This document shows, one piece after another, positions 27,827 to 38,671 of a stretch of 64,000 nucleotides of DNA. A model generated the notes under the pieces. That model worked only from the letters and a program-made list of their open reading frames with translations, did no database searches and was not told where the DNA came from. The translations under genes and the position numbers were made by a program. The DNA is from Pycnococcus provasolii (taxonomy: Eukaryota > Chlorophyta > Pseudoscourfieldiophyceae > Pseudoscourfieldiales > Pycnococcaceae). How positions within the stretch are numbered: the first letter of the stretch is position 1; each line of letters begins with the position of its first letter. The DNA is taken from positions 1-64,000 of the forward strand of contig OW568891.1 in assembly GCA_938743325.2 (NCBI GenBank), written 5' to 3'.

Positions 27827-30800
27827 ATGGGCCTCCTAGCGCACAAGGGCGCCATGGTGCCCGTCGCAGCAGCAGCTCGACTCACACTCGCGCGCTCAGC
27901 ATCAGCGGCGGCGGCGGCATCCTCATCCTCCAGCGCTGTGCCACCTGGCGCGGCTCCTCCCTCTTCAGGAGCAGGCTCAACAACCGCAGCTACCACAGGT
28001 GGTCAGAAGCAGTCCTCAGCAACCCCTCCTCCTCCTCCTCCTCCTCCTCATCTCACAGCAGCAGGGTTCGCGAGCCAGCCGGCGATGAAGACTGCTGCTG
28101 CCACGCAGCACCAAGTCACCGTATCGGCAGCACAAGACCTGTCGTCATCAGAATACCAAAACGTTGACGGACTCCGCTACGACGACGGAAGATACGCGAC
28201 GTTCGTCGAGTCCATACGCGACACCATCGTGCCGCCGGAGAGGATCATCACTGACGCCGTGCGAACGTATGCGTACGGAACGGACGCGTCGTTCTACCGC
28301 CTCGTTCCCAAAATAGTTGTCAAGGTGCACAACGAGGATGAGGTGTCTCAGATTCTCGTCCAGGCGAACAAGCACCAGACACCCGTCACCTTCCGCGCCG
28401 CGGGAACGTCTCTGTCCGGCCAGGCGGTCACCGACAGCGTGCTCATGAAGCTGTCGCACACGGGCGACCACTTCCGCAACTACACCATCCACGGAAATGG
28501 AGAGCAGATCACCGTTGAGCCTGGCCTCATCGGTGGGGAGATCAACCGACTGCTTGCGGCGCACCGACGTACGTGCGGACACGAGCAGCAGTACAAAATC
28601 GGGCCTGATCCAAGCAGCATTGACAGCTGCATGATTGGCGGAATCATCGCCAACAACTCCTCGGGCATGTGCTGCGGCGTGTCGCAGAACACGTACCACA
28701 CGCTCAAGGATATGCGCATCGTCCTGCTCGACGGCGCCGTTCTGGACACCGCGGACGAGGCGTCGAGGGCGTCGTTCATGAAGAGCCACGCGCATCTCGT
28801 GTCTGGCGTCGTCGACCTCGCCACGCGCATCCAGGCTGACGAGGAGCTCGCCGCGCTCATTCGACGCAAGTATTCCATCAAGTGCACCACGGGGTACAGC
28901 CTGAACGCGCTCGTCGACTTCCCGCCCAGCGATCCGATTGAAATCATCAAGAGGCTGATGATTGGTTCCGAGGGAACGCTCGGATTCATCTCACAAGCAA
29001 CCATCAACACCGTGCCAGAGTACGACAACAAGGCTTCCGCCTTCGTCGTCTTCCCCACCGTGAAAGATGGCGCCGGAGCCGCATCCGTGCTGCGCAAGAC
29101 GACGATGGTGGACGCCGTCGAGCTCTTCGACACTGCCAGCCTGCGGGAGTGCGAGGGCAACGCGCGCATGCGCGAGCTCGTGCCGTCCATCGTCGGGTGC
29201 GACGAGGGGACGACCGCGCTGCTCATCGAGTGCCGTGGAAAGGACAAGGCGGCTCTGGACAAGCGCATTGCCGAGGTGGTGCGCGCCATCAAGGAGGCGG
29301 ATCACATCAACATCACGGGAAACGACGTTGAGGCGTACCCGTTCTCGGAGGACAAGGACGTGTTCAACGTCTACTGGGACGTGCGCAAGGGCCTCATCCC
29401 CATCGTCGGTGCCGCAAGGGAGACGGGAACGTCGATGCTCATCGAGGACGTCGCGTGCGACGTCGACAAGCTCGGTGACATGATGGAGGACCTCATCGAG
29501 ATGTTCAAGCGGCACAAGTACCACGACGCGTCGTGCTTCGGCCACGCGCTCGAGGGGAACCTACACCTCGTCTTCTCCCAGGGATTTCGAAACGACGAGG
29601 AGATTGAGCGGTACAGCCAAATGATGCAGGAGCTGTGTGAGATTGTTGCGGACAAGTACGGAGGGTCGCTCAAGGCGGAGCACAGCACGGGGCGCAACGT
29701 CGCGCCGTTCGTGGAGATGGAGTGGGGATCCAAGGCGTACAACCTGATGTGGGAGCTGAAGCGCCTCTTCGATCCCAACGGAATTCTCAACCCGGGCGTG
29801 ATTCTCAACGAGGATGAGGACGTGCACAAGAAGGCGCTCAAGGCGTCGCCGCCGGCGGATGCCATCGTCGACCGGTGCATCGAGTGCGGGTTCTGCGAGT
29901 CCAACTGCCCGTCGCGAGATCTCAGCCTCACGCCTCGGCAGCGCATCACCGTGTACCGCGAGATGAGCCGGCTGCGCGCCATGGACGCCTCCGAGCTCAC
30001 CGTGGAGGATGCGCAGCGACTGCGCGAGTTCGAGACGAACTGGACGTACAACGGCGAGCAGACGTGCGCGGCGGACGGCATGTGCCAGGAGAAGTGCCCG
30101 GTGAAGATCAACACCGGAGAGCTCATCAAGTCGATCCGCAGCCGCAACCTCGCGGAGGGTCACGCCACCGAGCTCCGTGCGGCGGACTTCGCCGCGCGCA
30201 ACTGGGGTACACTCGATCGTCTCGTGCCCACGGGACTGGGCATTGCAACAGCTGCCGCCAGCGTGCTCGGCGACGGCGTGCTCACGTCTGTGTCCAAGGC
30301 GCTCAACAGCGTGTCGGGAGGTTGGGTTCCCGTCTGGAACAACTACATGCCTACCGGAGCGAAGAGCGCGCACTTCGAGGTGGCGACGAATGCCTCGTCG
30401 CCGGCGCCAGCGGCGGCTGAGCTTCCTCCCGTGGAGGCGATCTACCTCATGGCGTGTCCCGCGCGAACGATGGGGCCCGCACGCGGCGACGAAGGTGCGG
30501 GTGGTCGCAGTGTGCCGCAGGTGCTTCGCAGCCTCGCGGACAAGGCGGATGTGGACCTCAAGCTGATGCCCAACGCGACTAGCCTGTGCTGCGGACTCGC
30601 CTTCTCGTCGCGTGGACTTCAGGCGGCGGCGGAAAGCAAGGGTGATGAGATGGTCGACGCGCTCGTCAAGGCTACTGACAATGGACGCATTCCCGTCGTC
30701 TGCGACACGAGCCCGTGCATGGCGCACATCCAGATGTCCGCCATGGCGAAGTCGCCCAGCATGCAGTTCCTCGAACCTGTGGAGTTCACGCAGCGCATCC

Positions 30801-31171
30801 TCGCTCCGCGCCTTGACTTCTCCAACCCGCGAAACGAACCGGTTGCAATCCACGTGCCCTGCTCGAGCAAAAAGCTCGGCAAGGAGGCGGCGTTCGGAGA
30901 TCTTGTTTCCAAGTGCTGCAACGGTACGGCGCCCGTGTCAAGCGGAATTCCCTGCTGCGGCATGGCTGGTGACCGTGGACTCCGGTATCCGCAGCTCACC
31001 GCGAGCAGCCTTCAGCACCTGAAGCTGCCCGACAACATCAAGGATGGATACTCGACGAGTCGCACGTGCGAAATCTCCTTGTCAAACCACAGCGGCAAGC
31101 ACTTCCGCTCCGTTCTCTACCTCGTGGACGAGGTGACGACGCCAAAGAAGTCAAGTTCCGCATCCGCTTAA
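27827..31171 (+). CDS. Glycolate dehydrogenase-like FAD/iron-sulfur oxidoreductase
   Basis: A 1114-residue fusion equivalent to bacterial GlcD plus GlcF. Green algae use such a protein (GYD1 in Chlamydomonas, about 1100 residues) in mitochondria to oxidise photorespiratory glycolate to glyoxylate; D-lactate is the usual alternative substrate. Residues 1-100 are Ala/Ser/Pro-rich, a likely presequence and linker. The FAD-binding PCMH domain shows TFRAAGTSLSGQAV (about 190) and GPDPSSIDSCMIGGIIANNSSG. The FAD-oxidase C domain ends near FDPNGILNPGVIL. Two 4Fe-4S ferredoxin motifs follow, CIECGFCESNCP (about 684) and CAADGMCQEKCP (about 746), then two CCG-type cysteine modules: SLCCGLAFSSRG (about 920) and GIPCCGMAGDRG (about 1042). 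Next to two glyoxylate aminotransferases, which favours glycolate as substrate. No peroxisomal C-terminal signal. Confidence 0.9.
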   Translation: MGLLAHKGAMVPVAAAARLTLARSASAAAAASSSSSAVPPGAAPPSSGAGSTTAATTGGQKQSSATPPPPPPPPHLTAAGFASQPAMKTAAATQHQVTVSAAQDLSSSEYQNVDGLRYDDGRYATFVESIRDTIVPPERIITDAVRTYAYGTDASFYRLVPKIVVKVHNEDEVSQILVQANKHQTPVTFRAAGTSLSGQAVTDSVLMKLSHTGDHFRNYTIHGNGEQITVEPGLIGGEINRLLAAHRRTCGHEQQYKIGPDPSSIDSCMIGGIIANNSSGMCCGVSQNTYHTLKDMRIVLLDGAVLDTADEASRASFMKSHAHLVSGVVDLATRIQADEELAALIRRKYSIKCTTGYSLNALVDFPPSDPIEIIKRLMIGSEGTLGFISQATINTVPEYDNKASAFVVFPTVKDGAGAASVLRKTTMVDAVELFDTASLRECEGNARMRELVPSIVGCDEGTTALLIECRGKDKAALDKRIAEVVRAIKEADHINITGNDVEAYPFSEDKDVFNVYWDVRKGLIPIVGAARETGTSMLIEDVACDVDKLGDMMEDLIEMFKRHKYHDASCFGHALEGNLHLVFSQGFRNDEEIERYSQMMQELCEIVADKYGGSLKAEHSTGRNVAPFVEMEWGSKAYNLMWELKRLFDPNGILNPGVILNEDEDVHKKALKASPPADAIVDRCIECGFCESNCPSRDLSLTPRQRITVYREMSRLRAMDASELTVEDAQRLREFETNWTYNGEQTCAADGMCQEKCPVKINTGELIKSIRSRNLAEGHATELRAADFAARNWGTLDRLVPTGLGIATAAASVLGDGVLTSVSKALNSVSGGWVPVWNNYMPTGAKSAHFEVATNASSPAPAAAELPPVEAIYLMACPARTMGPARGDEGAGGRSVPQVLRSLADKADVDLKLMPNATSLCCGLAFSSRGLQAAAESKGDEMVDALVKATDNGRIPVVCDTSPCMAHIQMSAMAKSPSMQFLEPVEFTQRILAPRLDFSNPRNEPVAIHVPCSSKKLGKEAAFGDLVSKCCNGTAPVSSGIPCCGMAGDRGLRYPQLTASSLQHLKLPDNIKDGYSTSRTCEISLSNHSGKHFRSVLYLVDEVTTPKKSSSASA

Positions 31172-31266
31172 AAACGCTTACTCCCCCCCTTTTTTCCCCT
31201 ATTTTTCTGCTCGAGATGTAAAAATTGGTAAGAAAAATTGCCTTCAGAGATTGAAATCTTTATCTA

Positions 31267-32850
31267 TTATATTAATTCGCCCTCCTCTGGCTCCTCCATC
31301 TGCTGTCGACGCTCGCGCTCCTCCTCCTCGCCCTCAGAGTCGCCAGAAAGGTCGTGCACATCGTGCACGCGTTGACGGCGGTGCGGTGGCTCATTGCGAG
31401 GGTCATGCGGTGGCTCGTCGTAGCGATCTCGCTTCCGGCTGCCACCGCCTCTGTCGTCGTATCGCCGTCTGTCGTCGTACCTGTCACGGTCATCGTACCG
31501 ACGATCGCGCCTATCGTCTCGTCTACCTCCATACCCGCCGCCGCCGCCGCCACCACGGTAGTGTCCTGGGTCGCCGCCGCCGCCGCCGCCGCCTTGTCGC
31601 CGCCTGTCGTCGTAGCGACGCCGATCGTCGTACCTGTCACGGTCGTCGTGCACACGCCGATCGCGAGGGTCGTCGTATCTGCGATCGTGGCCACGTTCAT
31701 CGTACCGGCGATCGTGGCGGTCACGGTCACGGTCGTCGTAGCGACGACGGTCGTCTCGTCGGTCGTACCCACCTCGTTCGCCGCCGCCGCCGCCGCGATG
31801 ATGCTGATGCCTGTGATCACCGCCTGCGCCAGCGCCCGCCGCGTCGTCGCGCCGGCGTTTGCTGCCACCAAGTCCACCTCCAAGGCGCATCGGCCTCCAT
31901 TCGGGCACCGTGCGCCCTCTCTCAACATCCACGACGATTCGCTTCCCCTCGATGTCGCGTCCTTGTGCGGCGCGAAAAGCGCGCTTCATGTCATTCTCCG
32001 ATTCGTACTCGACGAATGCATACCCGCGACTCTTCGCATGCGCCGCATCTGCGTCGGTAGCACCACGCTCGCGTACGAGGCGAATGCGCACAACCTTGCC
32101 GTACTCGCTCATGATTCCGTGAAGCTGCTGTTCTGTGACGTTTTTGCTGAGACGGCCGACGAACAGCGTGCAGAACGGTTCGCTGTCGCCGTTAATGTTC
32201 GGGTCGTTCTTCGGGTCGTAGCGTGCGAGCGCCTCCTGCAGAGCGAGCTCGGCGTCGCGCCGCCGTTGCTCCTTGCGCTGCTGTGCGGCGTCGCTTGCTC
32301 GCTGCGCCTGTCGCGGCGACGCGGCCTGTCGCTCCTGGCGTGCTGCGTCGTCCGTATCCTCTTCAAAGAACTGCGTGAACGCCGCGACTCCGTCGACGCG
32401 ACTGCCGACGCGCATCCTCTGCGGCACAGGCTTCATGTGCTTGAGCGGTTCTCGCGCCGTGAACCAGACGAGCAGTCGCGGCGGCAGTCCCGTTTGGTGC
32501 TGCAGGCTTGCGCTTCCTGGCGCCATGCCCGTGGGCATGTTCGGTCCAATGTTGTGCCTGTAGCTGATGAGTGGTTTCGTGCGGTCTGTTTCCTGGAGCA
32601 CTTTCACGACGCTCGCGCCTACGTTGACGTTGGGCATAGCTGGTGCAGAACCCCCTGCTTGTTTGTGCTGCTGCTCCCCTGCTGTCCACAAGTTGGGGGA
32701 TATACCCATGGTCATCGTCGGAGGCGGCATGGGTGGCGGGAGAGGCATTGGGAGCGGCGGGATGGCAGTAGGCGGGAGAGGCGGAGGTATGGCATTATTC
32801 AGGGTCAAAGGCGGAGGCGGTCCAGGCGGAGGTGGTGGCCTGGACGCCAT
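31267..32850 (-). CDS. SNRNP70: U1 snRNP 70-kDa protein (U1-70K)
   Basis: Core U1 snRNP protein that binds stem-loop I of U1 RNA for 5' splice-site recognition. The family N-terminus, normally at residue 1, is here at about 122 (LPPRLLVWFTAREPLKHMKPVP), preceded by an unusual Pro-rich extension (MASRPPPPPGPPPPLTLNNA and onward). An Ala/Arg/Gln helix leads to the RRM (about 222-305) with RNP2 CTLFVGRLS and RNP1 SRGYAFVEYES, and GKRIVVDVERGRTVPEWRPMRLGGGLGG, which is diagnostic for U1-70K. The C-terminal 200 residues are Arg/Asp/Tyr/Gly repeats (RYDDRDR-type), ending in an acidic EEPEEGELI. The Copia insertion begins 71 bp upstream of its ATG. Confidence 0.93.
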   Translation of the reverse strand: MASRPPPPPGPPPPLTLNNAIPPPLPPTAIPPLPMPLPPPMPPPTMTMGISPNLWTAGEQQHKQAGGSAPAMPNVNVGASVVKVLQETDRTKPLISYRHNIGPNMPTGMAPGSASLQHQTGLPPRLLVWFTAREPLKHMKPVPQRMRVGSRVDGVAAFTQFFEEDTDDAARQERQAASPRQAQRASDAAQQRKEQRRRDAELALQEALARYDPKNDPNINGDSEPFCTLFVGRLSKNVTEQQLHGIMSEYGKVVRIRLVRERGATDADAAHAKSRGYAFVEYESENDMKRAFRAAQGRDIEGKRIVVDVERGRTVPEWRPMRLGGGLGGSKRRRDDAAGAGAGGDHRHQHHRGGGGGERGGYDRRDDRRRYDDRDRDRHDRRYDERGHDRRYDDPRDRRVHDDRDRYDDRRRYDDRRRQGGGGGGGDPGHYRGGGGGGGYGGRRDDRRDRRYDDRDRYDDRRRYDDRGGGSRKRDRYDEPPHDPRNEPPHRRQRVHDVHDLSGDSEGEEEERERRQQMEEPEEGELI

Positions 32851-32920
32851 GATACGTCTGCTGCTATGATGGAGAGGGCGAGGGAGATGAACAACCAGAA
32901 GAACAAGAACCAGCCGCCAC

Positions 32921-33127
32921 TGTCGAGATTATACCTTATATGCCTTGTGGGGAACCGTTGTTGAGGACTCGGGATCCCAGAGGGAAAGGGGACGCAATAG
33001 GTCGATTGGTCAAGATAGGCATCCTGACCAACCGACCTAAACTCCCCCTAGGGATAAGGGGGCGCGGCCCCTGGTTGTCTAAGTTGTAAGACCACTCTTT
33101 TCTTTTCTTTTCTACTTATTCTCTTCA
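32921..33127 (+). repeat. Left LTR of the Copia derivative (207 bp)
   Basis: Identical to 40042-40248 over its length; TG...CA ends and adjacent GCCAC target duplication on the outside. Ends with a TTTTCTTTTCTTTTCT tract. Confidence 0.95.
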
Positions 33128-33601
33128 GGTTATGAGCCTCAAGTTGTGAAACAGCTACGCTACCTTAAGTCAGCCTACGAAACTTCACAGTCTTTGAGTA
33201 CACTTACTTGGCCGCCGAATACACTTTACAGCTCACAAATATATTGACTACAGAAAAAACGCGAAAAGAAACTGCGTAGTGAAAAACAGCTTTCGACCTA
33301 TTTTCCCGTTGTGGAAGGTGGTCAGACCACTTCGAGAAACCTTATCCTGGCAAGATACGGTTATCCAAACCTAACATCTTGAAGTGCTGAACATAAAAAA
33401 GTTATTCTGCGCAGTTTCCAACCGTTTTTGGCTTGGTCAACCTTGATACTATTTTCAGCCGTCTACTTACGCCTCGCAAGACGCCATACCTGAACTGGCG
33501 GCGCCGGTGGGGACTTTTCAGAATTCGGGGTTCACACATCGCGAGTTTAGGGGTTTGGATTCTCTACTTTTGGAAAAAACACAGGGGAAGTTGACATTGG
33601 G

Positions 33602-33906
33602 ATGTACTCAGCTGCTGTCGGAACGGAGAACGAAATTTGGATTTTGGTCTATGTGGATGACATCATCTTCGCATCCAAGAACGAGCAGACAAAAGACATC
33701 TTCGCCGGACACCTCCGCAAGAAGTACAGAATTACCGAACCAGCACAACTGACATGGGCACTCGGAATGAAGGTATCGTTCGCAGCAGATGGCATCATCC
33801 TCACTCAAGATCTTTACGTGAGTAAGATACTTGAAAGGTTTGGTTTCACATCGGCCGCAAAATCAGCGACGACTCCGCTGGCCCACGGAACGACACTTAC
33901 GCGGGC
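33602..33906 (+). pseudogene. Copia reverse-transcriptase fragment
   Basis: The C-terminal part of a Copia-type reverse transcriptase, with the catalytic YVDDIIFASK block and the following LTWALGMKVSF and LYVSKILERFGF segments typical of the family. Interrupted at its right by the nested LTR element. Treated as a fossil of the Copia derivative. Confidence 0.85.
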
Positions 33907-33911
33907 AGATG

Positions 33912-34283
33912 TGATGGAGTGTGAGATGCCTGTGGGTGATTGGGGGATTGGGTGGAGCCCATGCCCCAATCTGTGTGTGAGGGGGGACCCCTGTCTTTGG
34001 GAATAAAGGATTTGATTGTGATTTGAATATGTGAAGGAGTAGGGTCAAGACGTTTTGTCTTCCCTATCCCAGGGTCAAGACGTGGGGCGCGACCGTGCAC
34101 CACGGCTCGCACCCTGTCTTTCCCTACTTTGTGTAATCATTCTACTTCTCTTCTATGTCTTCCTAAGGTACACACACTCGTTACACTTAGGGTTGGAGAC
34201 TGGGAGAGGGGTATAGAGGCTGGGCGCCATGGCGTCACACAAGGTGACGTTAAACCCACACAGGTACACCGTAGATTCCATCA
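33912..34283 (+). repeat. Left LTR of the nested element (372 bp)
   Basis: Identical to 38672-39043. Contains two AGGGTCAAGACG repeats about 40 bp apart and GAATAAAGG. Confidence 0.95.
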
Positions 34284-37200
34284 TGGAACCGGGTCCCAAC
34301 TTCAATGCCTAACTTGTTTATGACTTGTTTTGCTGAAGTGAACTTGGGAGGGATCACGGTGTTGTACAACTTTATGTATTATATTAACTAACTGGAACAA
34401 CATGAGCCTCATCAACGGTAACTACATTGACCGCGATAGCTGCTTCTGCGCGATGACGCTAGTGGAGGCAGCAGCGACGGATTTCGAACGACTAGATGAG
34501 CATGGATGTTCGCCGAGCAGCGGGAGACGCGAAACCAAAGCATGCTCAACAACAATTTCTGAATACGTCATCGTCGGGCAACGCACGGACGCAAAACAAG
34601 CACACGCACAAGAACGCGAGTCCGCATTCACGCGCGATGTGCATGACGTCCTACACGCGCAACCTCGACGACGGCAAAGGTGCCGGTTATTTCTACAGCA
34701 ACAACCGAAGGCGAGCAACACGGAAATAGGGAGTACCTGTATCCGCACGCACGACAAAAGTTTGCCGCGAAACTAACCGCCACCGCTTGGATACGTCTCA
34801 CAGAAGCTTTAATGATGACCATTACGTACGGAGGAGCTGCTAAGCGCCCATATTCCGTACACGTTTGGCATAAGAAGTTTCTATGAAGACCATCACGATT
34901 ATTCACCTTCGTCAAGCAGCGGGAGCACGACACCGAAGCACACTTGACGACTCGACAAACATTGCTGTGGCAACAGCAAAGTGATTATTCTACCGACAAC
35001 ACCACTCGCAAGGAGGAGCTGCTTAGCGCCCATATCCAAGCACATGGGTGGTGTTGCCGCGCGAACTGATCGCTATCGAGGTGGGTTGGCCCCACACACG
35101 CCGAGAACTCAGGAGCTTGCATCGCGCCCAGAGTTAGTGAATACCACGACCACCACCACCACCGTTCGTCATCAACTACGACATGCTTGCCCAGGAGCTG
35201 CATTGCGCCCATCGACAACAAGCATAAATAGACCATGACGACGTCGCCGGAACTGATTCGCGCTTGCTACGTCTAGGTGACCAAGCGAATGGCAACCGCT
35301 CACTGACGCTCGGACAATCGCATGCATGGTGTTCACTCATTGCAGTGAATTTGCGTTTATCCAAAGAAACGGCAGCTCGCACGGAACTAAATCAGCGACA
35401 ACCCGCATCGTCGTTCCAGTCCGCGTGAATGTTGGGCAGCCTCCAGGCGCTCACCGCCTCACCGGCGGTCCCCGCTGACAATCACGCACATCAAGAACGA
35501 CATGCAACAACAATTTCTCAGCGCACGCAAGGATTGCATCGTCGCCGCACTGACTGCACTTCGCGGAGACGACGCACCGCGCAACAACAAAAACAGTGAG
35601 GGAATAAAAGCGTCGACTTTGGTGAAAGATAGACGCTAAGGTATCGACCACGTCGGTGACAACTGCGACAAATTGGCGGCGTAAGCTTTGCCGTTCGGCG
35701 AATCACGCCGCCACAGCCGCAAACAACCCAATGACATCGTCGATATCACAATTTTGGTTTTAAAATTGACAGGAGCTTCAAGCACGTACCGCACGAAGGC
35801 GCTTGCCGTCACGGCTCAGGGGGTGATGACGCCACATCTTACTATCAGATGCAAGACGCATGTGCGATTCGCTGCACTTATCTCTTCCGACGCCGAGTCT
35901 TCGTCGAGACACGCAACAACGCTGACTCGTCGAGGGGGTGTATAGGATATATGCACAGCGAATCACAACATCAAACGGACGCAGCTAAGCTTGCGACTTC
36001 GAGGGGGTGCGCATGGCTCAATGGCATCATAGAACATGCCGTTCAGCTATGGTGAAATACGCATGCAACAGAATCAAGCGTGCAAACGTGACATAAGCAC
36101 TAAAATTGTGCACGCTTGACTGAAGGATTCAGGGGAGATTCGCGGCGAAGCTTCAATGCAGATAATAGGATGTCCATGGAGCTGTCGAAGCGCTGTAGAG
36201 CGCAATGCACGACTGCGGACAAGCTATCGTGTGTCGCATACAAACGATGACGTCGCTCTACGCAACTCGATGATCACGAAGGCTAGAAGCTCAGCGGGCA
36301 ATCGGCAATTGCGGCGCAGCTCGCTCCACGCTCGACACAACAACACGTCTGCCGAGACAACGCTGCCACAACTCGCGCCGAACTCGCCGATGCCCACGGC
36401 AGAAACGGAGAGAACGCAAGGTTCTCCTCGTGTGGCGACGGAGCGCAATGAGGCGTGAGCGCACACAGTATGACGAAAACGAGCACGGCATGAGCACGCC
36501 TTCCGAGAAGATCTATGATCTGCGGAGTACGCACGACGACATAAGGCACAGATTCGTCAGCCTTGAATCGAGCTTCCGATTCGTAACAGGACATCGACAC
36601 CATCGTCCGAACGCGACGTCCATGGAACTGTCGAAGCATCGCGACGATCGCGTCGCCCTCAAGGAGGAGCTGTCCTTGCTCACCGCACAATTTCAGGAGG
36701 TTAATGGCAAATGTCACGCACACGCTCTGCGCTCATCCTCAAAACGCAGAATGACGTACGTACAGCATGACGCGACTCGAGGAGAAGCACGAAAGCGCAA
36801 ATGCTGAGCCGGTGTACGCGCACACGCGGTACGTGGAAACCAAGGGCAGTGCACCGCATGCAACGCGAGTTTCCACGAAGCAACGCGCAAACTTGCGGAT
36901 GCACGACTGCAAATTTCCAGCCTTGGAAGGCACGACACCTCATGAAAGATGCGCTAAGCCACAGACGATCGCGCAGCGCGTCTCAGCAAGGAGCTACCGG
37001 CGTCGAAGCACATCAAAAAGGCGCTGGCGATCATTGCGTATCGCGAGGGTGCTCTGGAGATTGTGCGCAGCGCCGTAGAAGCGCAGCGCACGCGTGCGAA
37101 CGAACTCTCATGTCGCCAACGATGCAGGCGCTCGACGCGACTCGGACATCAGCGGTTGCAGAAATGCTCGCTCGCGCAACGCAAGCGAAAGTCTGCAGGC

Positions 37201-38671
37201 GGAAAACGACGCCGACACGGCAACGCCGAACTCGCCGACAGCCAACCGCAGAGAAAAGGGAACGCATCAACGCACCGTCAGATTGAGTAAAAGGCTCGAA
37301 GAAGTGCGTCAGCCGTGCGGATTTTGCTATACCTTGGCATAGCAAAGGGGCAGCTCGTTTCTCTCGATGCGCGCGCACGGACACCGCGGCTATCGCAACG
37401 AGCAGCTCGAGGATGCCCAAGAGGAAACGGTTACGCAGTGCAAAACGCTCAAAGCTCGTCGTGAAGCTGACAGTTTTCATCGAAGCGGAGCTCACAGATG
37501 TGTGGAAAGGTACCTCGCATTCGAGACGTCCGTGAGCGCATTCGAGACGAAAGTTCTCGCGCTGCGACGATTGGGGCTCAAGCGCCATTTCGGCGACGAA
37601 AAGAATCGTCTGAAAGCTCCGACCACGGAGCACACTGCCGCAAAACACACTACCGCAGACGGCGTGACCGCAGAGATTCGCATCGTCATCCTGACTTAGC
37701 GCGACGAATTGATGTGTCACCTGAGCTACACTTCTATTCGTCGAGGGGGTGATAGCAGTACGAACGACGCTGCGACATAAATTGTCGGCTCGAACGGCAA
37801 ATTTGTCAGCGCACACGACATCTATGGGCTCGAGAATCATAGCAGGAGGAGCTTTGGAGAAGATATGGCAATGACCACACGCGATTAGCTCGAATTCGCA
37901 GATTGCAATCCTTACATAGACGATATCGTCAACGTTTTGGATATCGATGATTCGACTTGGACGCTCGACGATTTCAGTAGGGGGCATGCAATTTGGTGTA
38001 CAACGCGTGGATCAGCTTGTTTGTACAGTAGGGGGCATTCATTTGGCGGACAGCACTCGTCAGCCTTGAGATTGCTTACGCACGGCACGTCTCAGCCTAG
38101 CACATGCGCAAACGGTACGCGGATGTGCACGGAGGATGCATGATAGCATGTGCCTAATCAGCCTATGGATAGTGTACGCACACGCAACTTGATCGTGCAT
38201 TGCCACAGATGATGCAAGGCAGCTTGATGCTCCTACAGCCAATGCGCGACAGCATGACATGTCTACGGACGATGTGTGGCATTGCACCGGTTGTACAGCC
38301 CCGATGCGCACAAGGAGTATTCGCGACGCTCGGCACAGCCGCGACGAGTACGCGACAGCCCGTGATGCATACGGATGACGCACACGACGCTAGATGCGTC
38401 CATGGGCAGTGTGAAGGCGCTTCGGACGCCCGGAAACGACAATGCATCGGAGTGTTCGCGTCAGTGTGACATTGACGATTTGACGAGCTCGTAAGCGATG
38501 GAGCTCAGGGGGTGCATGCGCGCGTGGCGCAATCTGAGGCGGAGTGCATCGAGGAGCACGGAACAATGGGGCATGCGACGGATGCGCGGAGAAGGCGCAA
38601 CCACAGCTCATCATCACCGCGAAGGCGGCACAGCAACACCTCTCATCGAGCGCGTTGGTGCCGAGGGGGTG
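34284..38671 (+). other. Interior of the nested LTR element
   Basis: 4388 bp with no frame longer than about 320 codons on the minus strand and none convincing on the plus strand. Polypurine-tract-like GAGGGGGTG or CAGGGGGTG recurs at about 35817, 35931, 36000, 37742, 38506 and 38662. A motif CCATGGARCTGTCGAAG is repeated at about 36173 and 36619. Several short stretches read as charged, coiled-coil-like peptide, which could be decayed gag-like or captured coding sequence. Confidence 0.5.

Noticed and set aside
29561-30853. 430-codon frame opposite glycolate dehydrogenase
   Set aside because: Arg/His/Leu-rich shadow of the real gene, no domain.
31354-32964. 536-codon frame opposite U1-70K
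   Set aside because: Antisense of RD/RG-repeat codons, Val/Thr simple composition; shadow.
34284-38671. Host genes in the interior of the nested LTR element
   Set aside because: Only short frames; the region is bounded by identical LTRs and target duplications, so it is element DNA.
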